Source: Cobetia marina (GTDB taxonomy: Bacteria; Pseudomonadota; Gammaproteobacteria; Pseudomonadales; Halomonadaceae). From it: a stretch of DNA of 64,000 bases. Location of the stretch: the NCBI RefSeq assembly GCF_001720485.1, contig NZ_CP017114.1, positions 1,178,001 to 1,242,000 on the forward strand. Direction: 5' to 3'. Made by a program: the position numbers and the translations under genes. Positions within the stretch are counted from its first letter, which is position 1; each line of letters opens with the position of its first letter. Under the pieces are notes generated by a model that saw nothing but the letters and a program-made list of their open reading frames with translations, was not told where the DNA came from and searched no databases. Positions 9,000 to 16,895 of this stretch are shown here, piece by piece.

Positions 9000-9956
9000 T
9001 CACGGCGTGAGGCGTTGACGCAGCCGATGGGAGAGTTCGCGGTGGCGGGCTTGAATGCCTGTCGAGAGAGATTGACGCAGCCAGCGATGCCCGGCGTCAT
9101 GATGCAGGCGTTCGTGCCACACCAGCCAGTAGGAGAAGCGGTTGATGGCGATGGGCAGCGGGCGCAGCACCAGCGGTAGCTGATCCAGCATGCTGATGGC
9201 CAGGCAGCCCGGAACGCATAGCAGCAGATCGCTATGGCAGGTGACACTGAAGGCGGCCAGGAAGTGGGGCTGGCGCATGACGACCTGCCGACTCAAGCCC
9301 AGCTCCGCCAGCTTGAGATCCACCGCACCACGCTCATCACCGCCCATGCTGATCAATTGGTGGCTGGCGGCGACGAAGTCCTCCAGACTCAATGTCTCCT
9401 TCGCTGCCAGCGGGTGGTCCTTGCGCATCACGCAGACGAACTGGTCATCCCCGATCTCGCGCCCATGCACGCCGGCCGGCACCTTGGCGGTGGGCACGCA
9501 CATCGCAAGCTCCGGCCCCCCTTCCTCCAGCTGTTGTTCGACATTGCCCCCATAGGCCTGGATGTCCAGGCGGATGCCGGGCGCCTGGTCATGCAGCGGC
9601 GCTATCTGCGGTGCCACGAAGGCGTGCATGCCATAGTCGGTGGTGGCCAGCTGGAAGCGGCGTTGGCTGTCGGCTGGCGAGAATTCGGGGGGTGCCAGCA
9701 GTGCGCCCAGCTCCTGGAGCAGGCGCGCGAGAGGCTGTCTGAGCGCCTCGGCACGTGCCGTGGGGCGCAGGCCGCGTTGCGCACGTACGAACAGGGGATC
9801 GTCAAAGGCCTCGCGCAGCCGAGCCAGGGTACGTGAAACGGCAGGTTGACTCAGGTTGAGGCGCTCCGCGGCCCGAGACACGCTGCGCGTTTCCAGCAGC
9901 GCATGCAGCGCGACCAGCGTGTTGAGGTCATGGCGAGCGAGTTCAGCCAGATGCAT
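9000..9956 (-). CDS. LysR-family transcriptional regulator
   Basis: The 318-residue protein has the N-terminal LysR winged helix-turn-helix (HDLNTLVALHALLETRSVSRAAERLNLSQPAVSRTLARLR) and a C-terminal substrate-binding domain of the NodD/NahR-like group (DSQRRFQLATTDYGMHAFVAP, later WHERLHHDAGHRWLR). I chose the ATG at 9956 because the helix-turn-helix starts soon after it; longer in-frame starts add an unrelated leader. It is divergent from the CurA-like reductase gene, and a perfect inverted repeat lies between them. The likely role is control of that reductase, and perhaps of yqhD, in response to an unknown small molecule. Confidence 0.88.
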   Translation of the reverse strand: MHLAELARHDLNTLVALHALLETRSVSRAAERLNLSQPAVSRTLARLREAFDDPLFVRAQRGLRPTARAEALRQPLARLLQELGALLAPPEFSPADSQRRFQLATTDYGMHAFVAPQIAPLHDQAPGIRLDIQAYGGNVEQQLEEGGPELAMCVPTAKVPAGVHGREIGDDQFVCVMRKDHPLAAKETLSLEDFVAASHQLISMGGDERGAVDLKLAELGLSRQVVMRQPHFLAAFSVTCHSDLLLCVPGCLAISMLDQLPLVLRPLPIAINRFSYWLVWHERLHHDAGHRWLRQSLSTGIQARHRELSHRLRQRLTP

Positions 9957-10019
9957 GGCGGGAAGTTTCCGGTGGTGAAGAGGCCCCGGACGGGGATGAA
10001 GGTGCGTATTTTCAACCAC

Positions 10020-10039
10020 GCATGATATCAGTCTCATGC
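10020..10039. promoter_or_regulatory. Inverted repeat, probable LysR-type operator
   Basis: GCATGA (10020-10025) and TCATGC (10034-10039) form a perfect 6-bp inverted repeat with an 8-bp spacer. The site is 63 bases upstream of the LysR start and 180 bases upstream of the divergent reductase. This is the expected place and architecture for a LysR tetramer binding site. Confidence 0.5.
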
Positions 10040-10219
10040 ATACCGGAATTCAGTTTCTGTCATTGGTGTGATATCGGGAGCGCGAGTAATCTGGTGGGAC
10101 TTCGTCGCCGGGGAACGATTGCGGCGACCTGTCGTCACACGGTCAAGGCCTCGGGCCACCTGCCTGATGACGATTCTGATCACGTGACGTTTGACCAGAT
10201 CATTCGCAAGGAGCATTTC

Positions 10220-11218
10220 ATGCAGACACGCTATTACACGATCACCGACTATCCGAAAGGCACTCCGGAACGCGACCTGTTCACCTTGCGTGAAGAGGCG
10301 CTGAGCGAGCTTGGCGAAGGGGAAGTGCGCATTCGCAACCGCTGGTTGTCCGTCGATCCCTACATGCGTGGCCGCATGAGTGGCGCCAAGACCTATATTG
10401 ACCCCTTCGAGCTCAATGAGCCGCTGCAGGGTGCGGCAGTCGGTGAGGTGATCGAGTCACGCGACTCTCGCTTCAAGACCGGCGACAAGGTGCGTCACAT
10501 GGGCGGCTGGCGTGATATCGCGCAGCTGTCTGGCGACCAGGTCGAGCCGCTGCCGAGCATCGACGTGCCGGAGCAGGCTTATCTGGGCGTGCTGGGCATG
10601 CCGGGCATGACTGCCTGGACCGGTCTGAACATCATCGCCGAGATGAAAGAGGGCGACAACGTGCTGGTCAGCGCGGCCTCCGGTGCGGTCGGCTCGCTCG
10701 CCGTGCAGCTGGCCAAGGCCAAGGGCGGGACTGTCGTCGGCATCGCCGGCAGCCAGGAGAAACTGGATTGGCTGGAGGCGCGCGGCGTCAAGGCGGTCAG
10801 CTACAAGGGCAAGGACGCAGAGCAGCTGACGAAAGCGCTCAAGGAGGCCTGCCCGGACGGTTTCGATGTCTACTACGAGAACGTCGGTGGTGACTGCCTG
10901 GTGGCGGCGCTCAACAACCTGAACGTCGGTGCACGCATCGCCGTCTGCGGCATGATCTCCAGCTACAACGATACCGAGGTGGCGGCGGGCCCCTCCAATA
11001 TCTCGATGATCCTGATTCGCCGGGCGCGCATGCAGGGCTTCATCGTCTTTGACCACTGGGACAACTACAGCCGCTTCCTCGAAGAGGTAGGGCCGCAGGT
11101 CGCCAAGGGCGATATCGACTACGAAGAGACGGTGGAAGAGGGACTGGAACAGACGCCGGACGCCTTCCTCAAGCTGTTCACAGGCGCCAACAAGGGCAAG
11201 ATGCTGGTACGTCTGTAA
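10220..11218 (+). CDS. NADP-dependent medium-chain reductase of the CurA (YncB) family
   Basis: This 332-residue protein belongs to the zinc-free medium-chain dehydrogenase/reductase family that reduces alpha,beta-unsaturated ketones and aldehydes (E. coli CurA, leukotriene B4 12-hydroxydehydrogenase-like). Diagnostic segments are RWLSVDPYMRGRMSG near the N-terminus, the cofactor motif VLVSAASGAVGSLAVQLAKAKGG, YYENVGGDCLVAALNNLN, and QGFIVFDHWDNYSRFLEEV. The ATG at 10220 follows AAGGAG; a longer open frame reaching back to 10022 would overlap the regulatory region. With the divergent LysR gene and the downstream yqhD it suggests a reactive-carbonyl detoxification unit. Confidence 0.9.
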   Translation: MQTRYYTITDYPKGTPERDLFTLREEALSELGEGEVRIRNRWLSVDPYMRGRMSGAKTYIDPFELNEPLQGAAVGEVIESRDSRFKTGDKVRHMGGWRDIAQLSGDQVEPLPSIDVPEQAYLGVLGMPGMTAWTGLNIIAEMKEGDNVLVSAASGAVGSLAVQLAKAKGGTVVGIAGSQEKLDWLEARGVKAVSYKGKDAEQLTKALKEACPDGFDVYYENVGGDCLVAALNNLNVGARIAVCGMISSYNDTEVAAGPSNISMILIRRARMQGFIVFDHWDNYSRFLEEVGPQVAKGDIDYEETVEEGLEQTPDAFLKLFTGANKGKMLVRL

Positions 11219-11285
11219 CCTGAGACGGCAGCACTGAAGCCCCGAACACCTGACGCCTCGCGTACGCGCGGTGCTCAGGCATTCA

Positions 11286-11313
11286 CGAAAGGCTCGCCAC
11301 GGCGAGCCTTTCG
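11286..11313 (+). terminator. Hairpin after the CurA-like gene
   Basis: CGAAAGGCTCGCC and its complement form a 13-bp perfect stem with a two-base gap, 67 bases after the stop. There is no T tract, and the 3' arm runs into a tandem repeat array. Confidence 0.5.
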
Positions 11314-11386
11314 CGTTGGTGAAAGCCATTCGCGTTGGTGAAAGCCATTCGCGTGGGTGAGCGCCATTCGCTTTGGTGAGAAGCTG
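11311..11386. repeat. 19-bp tandem repeat, nearly four copies
   Basis: The unit TCGCGTTGGTGAAAGCCAT occurs exactly at 11311-11329 and 11330-11348. It recurs with three changes at 11349-11367 and more degenerately at 11368-11386. The array begins inside the 3' arm of the preceding hairpin. Confidence 0.9.
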
Positions 11387-11617
11387 TCACGTCGCGATGC
11401 GATTGGTGATTCATACGAACCAAAGACGTGCGCACTGTGCTCTACTTTCGTCGTAGATGCTGCTCTAGAATGTGCGCAACATTCGTGGGGTGGTGACGTC
11501 TTCATTTCGTTTTCGTGTCACCAGGCCCTCACGCGACACCCTGTGTCAGGTGGCACCTGATCATGGCGGCGTTCTGCATTGCCGCCGTGCCGCCCCTGAC
11601 TCTGCGAGGAGAGCATC

Positions 11618-12769
11618 ATGCAGGACTTTACCTATCAGAACCCGACCCGCGTGCACTTCGGTGCCGGCCAGATCGCCAAGGTGCGTGACGAGATTCCCGC
11701 CGATGCCCGCGTGCTGGTCACCTATGGGGGTGGCTCCATCAAGAAGAACGGCGTGATGGATCAGGTGGAAGCGGCACTGGAGGGCCATCAGTGGTGGAGC
11801 TTCGGCGGCATCGAGCCGAATCCGAGCTATCACACCCTGCTGGAAGCGCTGGAGGTCATCAAGCGCGAGAAGGTCGATTATCTGCTGGCAGTCGGGGGAG
11901 GCAGCGTCGCCGATGGCAGCAAGTTCCTCGCGCTGGCCGCCTGTCACGCCGGTGATCCGTGGGAGATTCTCGCCGAAGGCAAGCATCCCGAGACGGCATT
12001 GCCGCTGGGCGTGGTGCTGACCCTGCCGGCCACTGGCTCCGAGTCCAACGGCAATGCCGTGGTCACCAATTACGAGACCCACGACAAGCTGCCGATGTTC
12101 AGCGAACTGGCCTACCCGCGCTTCGCGGTGCTGGACCCGGCCACCACCCTGACCCTGCCGGAGCGCCAGAGCGTCAACGGTGTCGTCGATGCCTTCGTGC
12201 ACGTCAGCGAGCAGTATTTGACCTACCCGGTCAACGCGCCGGTCCAGGATCGCTTCTCCGAGGGTCTGTTGCTGACCTTGATCGAGGAAGGCCCCAAGGT
12301 ATTGAGCCAGCCGGATGACCTGGCCGTGCGCGCCAACATCATGTGGGCCGCCAACCTGGGCCTCAACGGGCTGATCGGGCGTGGTGTGCCGCAGGACTGG
12401 GCCACGCACATGATCGGTCACGAGATCACCGCACTGCACGGTGTCGATCATGGCCGCACCCTGACCATCGTGATGCCGGCACTGTGGGAAGAAATGTTCG
12501 AGGCCAAGCGTGCCAAGCTGGCGCAGTATGGTCGTCGTGTCTGGGGACTGGACGGTGATGACGAAAGCGTCGCCCGCGCTGCCATCGACAAGACGCGTGA
12601 ATTCTTCACCCGCATGGGCGCGCCGGTATCGTTGAGCGAAGCCGGCATCGGTGCCGACAGCATCGATCAGCTGGTCGACAACCTGGCACGTCATGGCTTC
12701 ACTGCCATCGGCGAGCACGGTGACATCACGCCGGACGTGGCGCGTCGTATCCTGACCCGCGCTGCCTGA
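11618..12769 (+). CDS. yqhD: NADPH-dependent aldehyde reductase, YqhD-type iron-containing alcohol dehydrogenase
   Basis: YqhD-type enzymes are cytoplasmic metal-dependent alcohol dehydrogenases that use NADPH to reduce short-chain and lipid-peroxidation aldehydes. The 383-residue product resembles E. coli YqhD throughout: NPTRVHFGAGQI, the cofactor loop VTYGGGSIKKNGV, GGIEPNPSYHTL, and GGGSVADGSKFLA. The metal-binding region includes GVVDAFVHVSEQYL and the histidines of MIGHEITALHGVDHGRTL. GAGGAGAG precedes the ATG. E. coli yqhD is controlled by the AraC-type YqhC; here the nearby regulator is LysR-type and an inverted repeat (11468-11484) precedes the gene. Confidence 0.93.
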   Translation: MQDFTYQNPTRVHFGAGQIAKVRDEIPADARVLVTYGGGSIKKNGVMDQVEAALEGHQWWSFGGIEPNPSYHTLLEALEVIKREKVDYLLAVGGGSVADGSKFLALAACHAGDPWEILAEGKHPETALPLGVVLTLPATGSESNGNAVVTNYETHDKLPMFSELAYPRFAVLDPATTLTLPERQSVNGVVDAFVHVSEQYLTYPVNAPVQDRFSEGLLLTLIEEGPKVLSQPDDLAVRANIMWAANLGLNGLIGRGVPQDWATHMIGHEITALHGVDHGRTLTIVMPALWEEMFEAKRAKLAQYGRRVWGLDGDDESVARAAIDKTREFFTRMGAPVSLSEAGIGADSIDQLVDNLARHGFTAIGEHGDITPDVARRILTRAA

Positions 12770-12803
12770 TCACGCACGTCAGTCAGGTCGCAAGGCAAGC
12801 CTG

Positions 12804-12837
12804 AAACCCCTCGTCACCCCTGGTGGCGAGGGGTTTT
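12804..12837 (+). terminator. Intrinsic terminator after yqhD
   Basis: A 15-bp stem with one G-T wobble (AAACCCCTCGTCACC with its complement) and a CCT loop ends in TTTT, 35 bases after the yqhD stop. Confidence 0.85.
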
Positions 12838-12933
12838 GCGTATGTCCCCTTGGCGGCGGCTTGCCGATTGCCGGATTGCGTCATGTCGCAAGGCAGGATT
12901 CGCTTCACGAGACGTCGTCGCCGGGCTTATTTT

Positions 12934-12946
12934 GTTACTCTATAAC
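12934..12946 (+). promoter_or_regulatory. Probable Zur (zinc uptake regulator) box
   Basis: GTTACTCTATAAC matches the core Zur palindrome GTTATANTATAAC at 10 of the 12 specified positions, with a perfect right half TATAAC. It lies 35 bases before a COG0523 GTPase, a family often controlled by Zur. Binding would block transcription when zinc is sufficient. Confidence 0.6.
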
Positions 12947-12981
12947 CTTTTGCACGCCCTTCATCCTGCGGAGAATTCAGC

Positions 12982-14238
12982 ATGTCTCTGGCTTCACGCG
13001 GCGCCGATACCGGCGACGCCTCGACGGATTTAGCACGTCACACGCGGATACCGGTGCATCTGATCACCGGCTTTCTGGGAACCGGCAAGAGCAGCTTCAT
13101 CCAGGCACTGGTCGCGGCCAAGCCGGCGGATGAGCATTGGGCGATCCTGGTCAATGAATTCGGGCAGGTGGGGATCGATCAGGCGCTGTTTGCCGGACGC
13201 GAGGATGTCAGCGTCAAGGGGCTGCCCGGTGGGTGCCTGTGCTGTCAGCTGGCCTTCGTGCTGCAGGCGGGGCTGGTCAGCCTGATCCATCAGACCCGGC
13301 CTGATCGTCTGATCATCGAGCCCTCGGGGCTGGGACATCCCGCAGGGTTGATCGATGTACTGCGCAGTGAAGGGCTGGCCTCCGCGCTTGAGCTCGAGGA
13401 GGTCATCACCCTGCTGGACCCGCGTGCACTGGACGATACCCGCACGCGTGAACACGGCACCTTCCAGGATCAGCTGACGCTGGCGGGGGGCGTGGTGCTC
13501 AGCAAGCGGGATCTGGCGACTGATGAGCAGCTGGCGGCCGCGCATGAGTTTCTTGAAGGGATGTGGCCGCGCAAGCGCTGGGTGGGTGAGCTGGGCAGAG
13601 CCGACGGCGAAAGTCAGCCGGCCCAGGCACGCATGGACGGTCAGGAGGTCGCGCTGATCGATTGGCTGCTGCCAGCAGGGCGTGAATCCCATCGCCAGGG
13701 CGGCTTGCACGCCAGCGACGCCCATCACGTCAGCGAAGATCGTGAGAACCAGCCCGAGATCAGCATGCCGGCTGCCCATCGCGCTGCGCGGGATAGGGCG
13801 CGTCTGGCGCAGGAGACTTCCACCAGTGAAAAGACGTCAGCCTCAGGCGTGATGCCATTGCCCGGCGCACCGGTGATCGAGCAGGCCGAAGGGCTTGAGC
13901 ATGCCAGTCTGGGATGGCGAATCGTGGCGGACGAGGTGTTCGATCTTGATCAGCTGACCCGGTGGCTGGATGGACTGCCGCGCGACTGGCGGGTGAAGGG
14001 CATCTTTCACACGACGGAAGGCTGGCGCAGCTATAACCGTGCCAAGGGACGTGCCGAGCTTGCGCCTTCCAGCTGGCGCGAGGACTCACGACTCGAGTTG
14101 ATCGCACCGCTGGAGGAGCAGGGGCAGGAGGGGATGGCGACTGCGTTGCCGCTGGCGGATTCCCGTCAGCTGAATGCCGCCTTGCTGGCCTGTCGCAGCG
14201 AGGGTGCCGCCAGGCCCTTCAATTTCTTCGGCGAGTGA
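12982..14238 (+). CDS. COG0523-family metallochaperone GTPase (CobW/ZigA-like), probably zinc-responsive
   Basis: The 418-residue protein is a G3E-family GTPase of the CobW/YeiR/ZigA group that delivers metal, in many cases zinc, to client proteins. It has Walker A GFLGTGKSS near residue 31, the metal-binding CxCC motif in GGCLCC, the base-recognition segment SKRD and a C-terminal CobW_C domain (DWRVKGIFHTTEGWRSYNRAKG). Between the domains is a linker of about 90 residues with clustered histidines and acids (HASDAHHVSED), which may bind metal. CGGAGA precedes the ATG. The Zur-like box upstream argues for induction under zinc limitation. It is not in a cobalamin operon, so the name cobW would mislead. 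Confidence 0.88.
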   Translation: MSLASRGADTGDASTDLARHTRIPVHLITGFLGTGKSSFIQALVAAKPADEHWAILVNEFGQVGIDQALFAGREDVSVKGLPGGCLCCQLAFVLQAGLVSLIHQTRPDRLIIEPSGLGHPAGLIDVLRSEGLASALELEEVITLLDPRALDDTRTREHGTFQDQLTLAGGVVLSKRDLATDEQLAAAHEFLEGMWPRKRWVGELGRADGESQPAQARMDGQEVALIDWLLPAGRESHRQGGLHASDAHHVSEDRENQPEISMPAAHRAARDRARLAQETSTSEKTSASGVMPLPGAPVIEQAEGLEHASLGWRIVADEVFDLDQLTRWLDGLPRDWRVKGIFHTTEGWRSYNRAKGRAELAPSSWREDSRLELIAPLEEQGQEGMATALPLADSRQLNAALLACRSEGAARPFNFFGE

Positions 14239-14267
14239 GCTGAGATCTATCCCTCAGGGGGCGTCTC

Positions 14268-14555
14268 TCACGTCAGGCGCTCCCACTCGCCGATCAGGCG
14301 CAGGGCCTCTTCGCTTGAATTGCCACACAGCTCGATATCGAAGTCGAAGTTGCCACACACGGCCGGTCGTTGTGGCGTTCCGAACAGCTTGCACAGATTC
14401 TCGTCATCCAATTGCACGCAGCGCACGCCTGCCGGCTTGCCATTGGGCATGCCGGGAATCGGGCTCGAGATGGAAGGCGCGATGCAGCACCCCCCGCAGC
14501 CGGCGCGGCAGCCGGATGCGGGAGTGGCCGCGAAGTGGTGGGCGGTCTGCGTCAT
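14268..14555 (-). CDS. YkgJ-family cysteine cluster protein
   Basis: This 95-residue protein matches the YkgJ-type zinc/iron-chelating domain family. Cysteines are arranged as C-x3-C-x2-CC near residues 16-24 (GCRAGCGGCCIAPSISSPIPGMPNGKPAG), then CVQL, CKLFGTPQRPAVCGNF and ELCGN. No enzymatic role is established. The stop region of the adjacent QueD gene overlaps its first codons by four bases, so it is probably the last gene of the queC-queE-queD operon. Whether it takes part in queuosine metabolism is unknown. Confidence 0.88.
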   Translation of the reverse strand: MTQTAHHFAATPASGCRAGCGGCCIAPSISSPIPGMPNGKPAGVRCVQLDDENLCKLFGTPQRPAVCGNFDFDIELCGNSSEEALRLIGEWERLT

Positions 14556-15460
14556 GATGTGGCGGGTATTTCCTCATGCTCAGGCAGCACCAGCGGCTGG
14601 CGGGCGGTCTCTGGCGTGTGCCGCGCGATGGCGCCCTTGTTGATCCCTTCATAGGCTTCGACGCGAATGCTGTCGCCGCTGTCGAGAGCGATCTGGCGCG
14701 CCAGCCAGTCGGCGATCCACTCGATGGTGGTCGGTGTCGGCAGCAACCAGACCTGCTTGCGCGGCAGGCGAATGCGGAATCTGCCCTGCGGTGCCTCATA
14801 GCTGAACACCAGCTCACGGCCGGGACGGTCGATCAGATCGCCTTCTTCGGCCAGGTAGCGGTCATTGAGCTTCTCGGCCCACTCGGCTTCCAGCGCCGTG
14901 TCCCGCAGCCCATTGCGTTCGATGACCAGCGGGGAGCGGTGACCATGTGCGATACGCTGACAGTTGCCGCTGTGATGACGCAGGCCATGACTGTAGGTGT
15001 AGGCGGCACCCTCGATGCACTCATCGCGCAGGCGCACGCGCAGCGCCTCGACGCGCGGCGGCAGGCGGCGCGTCAGCAGCTTCTCGAAGTGGTTGGCCAG
15101 CACCACGGTGGTGACCTCGGCCACCGGCAGCAGGCAGAAGGCCTGGCGCGGGCCGCGCACTTCCATGGCATAGGGCTGGGTGAAGCGCAGACACAGTCCT
15201 TCCGGGCAGTCCGTGACGCTCACGCCGTCGGCCTGACTGGGCACGATCAAGGTGTGATCGGCGTCCTGGTCGATCATGCGCTTGGCCCACGGCTTGACGT
15301 CGCCGAAGTCGAACAGCATGCCGTCATGGCCGACGGCGCCGTCCAGCTCCAGGTCCAGATGCTGACTGATGCCATGCAGGCCGCGAGTATTGCTCCACAC
15401 CGAGGCATCCACCGCGGTGAGGGCCCTGACGAACAGGGTCTTGGAAGTCATTGCCGTCAT
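14552..15460 (-). CDS. queD: 6-carboxytetrahydropterin synthase QueD, tandem two-domain form
   Basis: QueD converts dihydroneopterin triphosphate to 6-carboxytetrahydropterin, the first committed step to preQ0. Standard QueD has about 120 residues; this protein has 302 and looks like two PTPS-fold units. The first half has LHGISQHLDLEL, the DFGDVK segment (51-56) and DADH (66-69), which correspond to the back half of the active site. The second half has HGLRHHSGNCQRIAHGHRS (159-176), carrying the catalytic Cys167 and zinc-type histidines, but lacks the Asp-His pair. The ATG at 15460 overlaps the queE stop in a TGATG junction; an ATG at 15451 is the alternative. The function is supported by the queE-queC context. 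Confidence 0.85.
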   Translation of the reverse strand: MTAMTSKTLFVRALTAVDASVWSNTRGLHGISQHLDLELDGAVGHDGMLFDFGDVKPWAKRMIDQDADHTLIVPSQADGVSVTDCPEGLCLRFTQPYAMEVRGPRQAFCLLPVAEVTTVVLANHFEKLLTRRLPPRVEALRVRLRDECIEGAAYTYSHGLRHHSGNCQRIAHGHRSPLVIERNGLRDTALEAEWAEKLNDRYLAEEGDLIDRPGRELVFSYEAPQGRFRIRLPRKQVWLLPTPTTIEWIADWLARQIALDSGDSIRVEAYEGINKGAIARHTPETARQPLVLPEHEEIPATS

Positions 15461-16152
15461 CAATCGATACCACTGATCTTGTGAGTCTGCAGCGATAGCT
15501 GCCACTGGGGATTGGCCATGCAGTAACTGACGCACTGGTTCATCGGCGTATCCGTCGCCAGTACCTCGCGATAATGCTCGCGAGCGGCGGCTGGCGCGGG
15601 CAGGGCATCCAGGGCGGCGGTATCCAGTGGCTGCAGATAGAAGTGCGCGAAGTCCAGACTGACGAAGCGCTCCGGCAGCGCCTCCGGCTGCGGGTAGACG
15701 AGCTTGAGCTCATCGCCGCCGGTGAGGACCAGCTCGCTGGCACCCTTGGGGCTGACGCATAGCCAGTCGATGCCGGCGGGCGGCGTGACGGTGCCGTTGG
15801 TCTCCACCGCGATCTCGAAGCCGCGGGCGTGCATCGCGTCCACCAGTTCGCGGTCGAGCTGCAACAGTGGCTCACCGCCGGTGAAGACGACATAGGGCGT
15901 GGCGATGCCGGTGTGTTCCGGCCACAGGCTGGCCAGGAAGTCCGCCAGCTCGCTTGCCGTGCGGAACTTGCCGCCATTCTGGCCATTGGTGCCGACGAAA
16001 TCGGTGTCGCAGAAGCGACAGACCGAGGTGTCGCGGTCCTGCTCACGACCACTCCACAGGTTGCAGCCCGCAAAGCGGCAGAACACGCTGGCGCGCCCTG
16101 CGCGAGCACCTTCGCCCTGCAGGGTGTAGAACGCTTCCTTTACCGTATACAT
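15460..16152 (-). CDS. queE: 7-carboxy-7-deazaguanine synthase QueE
   Basis: QueE is a radical-SAM enzyme that contracts the ring of 6-carboxytetrahydropterin to 7-carboxy-7-deazaguanine. The 230-residue product begins with the family signature EAFYTLQGEGARAGR. It carries the cluster cysteines in FCRFAGCNLW and VCRFCDTDF, an expanded spacing relative to the classical CX3CX2C and typical of QueE. VVFTGGEPLLQ is the SAM-binding GGEP motif, and ETNGT and CVSPKG follow. It overlaps queC by one base (TGATG) and queD in the same way, a tight translationally coupled operon. Confidence 0.95.
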   Translation of the reverse strand: MYTVKEAFYTLQGEGARAGRASVFCRFAGCNLWSGREQDRDTSVCRFCDTDFVGTNGQNGGKFRTASELADFLASLWPEHTGIATPYVVFTGGEPLLQLDRELVDAMHARGFEIAVETNGTVTPPAGIDWLCVSPKGASELVLTGGDELKLVYPQPEALPERFVSLDFAHFYLQPLDTAALDALPAPAAAREHYREVLATDTPMNQCVSYCMANPQWQLSLQTHKISGID

Positions 16153-16895
16153 CAGAGAGTGCCTGCGCCCTTGGCCGAATCGGTCGAGTCATACCCGAGC
16201 GGATCGCTCAGCCCATGGGCGGCGAAGGCAGCGAGGCGCTCGCGGCAGCTGCCGCATTCCCCACAGGCCAGTTCACGGCCTTCATAGCAGGTCCAGGTCT
16301 GGGCGTAATCGAGCTGCATGGCGATGCCGGCGGCCAGAATCTCGTCCTTGCTGGCGTGCAGGAAGGGCGCGCGAATCTCCACCGGCGAGAAGTTGGCGAT
16401 CGCGGCGACGGCATTCATCTTCTCGACGAATTCCGGACGGCAATCCGGGTAGAGCACGTGATCCCCGCCGTGGGCACCATAGAAGCACACGCCAGCCTCG
16501 ATATTGACGGCCTTGGCGATCGCCAGGGACAGCAGGATCATGTTGCGATTGGGCACCACGGTCGAGGTCATGGAGTCCTCGTCGTAGTCGGCCTTGGGCA
16601 TCGCCTGGTCACTGTTGGTCAGCGCGGAGTTGTCGATCAGGCCATGGATGGCGCGAATGTCGACGACTTCATGGGCGACGCCCAGTGACTCGCAGACCTG
16701 GCGTGCGACGTCGAGCTCACGCGAGTGGCGCTGGCCGTAATGGAAGGAGAGGGCGTGTACCTCGAAGCCTTCCTTCAGCGCCTGGTGCAGGACGGTGTAG
16801 GAGTCCATGCCACCGGAGTAGATGACGACGGCGCGGGGGCGCTCTGCAGAGGAGGCAGGAGCGGATACAGCGGAATTCGGGACGTTGAGAGTCAT
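16152..16895 (-). CDS. queC: 7-cyano-7-deazaguanine synthase QueC
   Basis: QueC uses ATP and ammonia to turn 7-carboxy-7-deazaguanine into preQ0. The 247-residue protein has the PP-loop ATP-binding motif [14 protein letters not shown] near residue 24, the conserved [13 protein letters not shown] and [17 protein letters not shown] segments, and the zinc-binding cysteines in [19 protein letters not shown]. It is the first gene of queC-queE-queD plus the YkgJ-like gene. I see no preQ1 riboswitch in the 416 bases upstream. Confidence 0.95.
   Translation of the reverse strand: MTLNVPNSAVSAPASSAERPRAVVIYSGGMDSYTVLHQALKEGFEVHALSFHYGQRHSRELDVARQVCESLGVAHEVVDIRAIHGLIDNSALTNSDQAMPKADYDEDSMTSTVVPNRNMILLSLAIAKAVNIEAGVCFYGAHGGDHVLYPDCRPEFVEKMNAVAAIANFSPVEIRAPFLHASKDEILAAGIAMQLDYAQTWTCYEGRELACGECGSCRERLAAFAAHGLSDPLGYDSTDSAKGAGTL

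Larger units (their letters stand above)
11219..11617. other. Intergenic region between the CurA-like gene and yqhD
   Basis: No gene is seen here. It holds a hairpin (11286-11313), a 19-bp tandem repeat array (11311-11386), a short inverted repeat TTGGT-N11-ACCAA (11403-11423) and a better one, GAATGT-GCGCA-ACATTC (11468-11484), which is a candidate operator 134 bases before yqhD. Confidence 0.7.

Noticed and set aside
14576..15484. Open frame of about 300 codons on the plus strand opposite queD
   Set aside because: It mirrors the well-supported queD frame, has Gln/His-rich composition typical of antisense frames and no domain.
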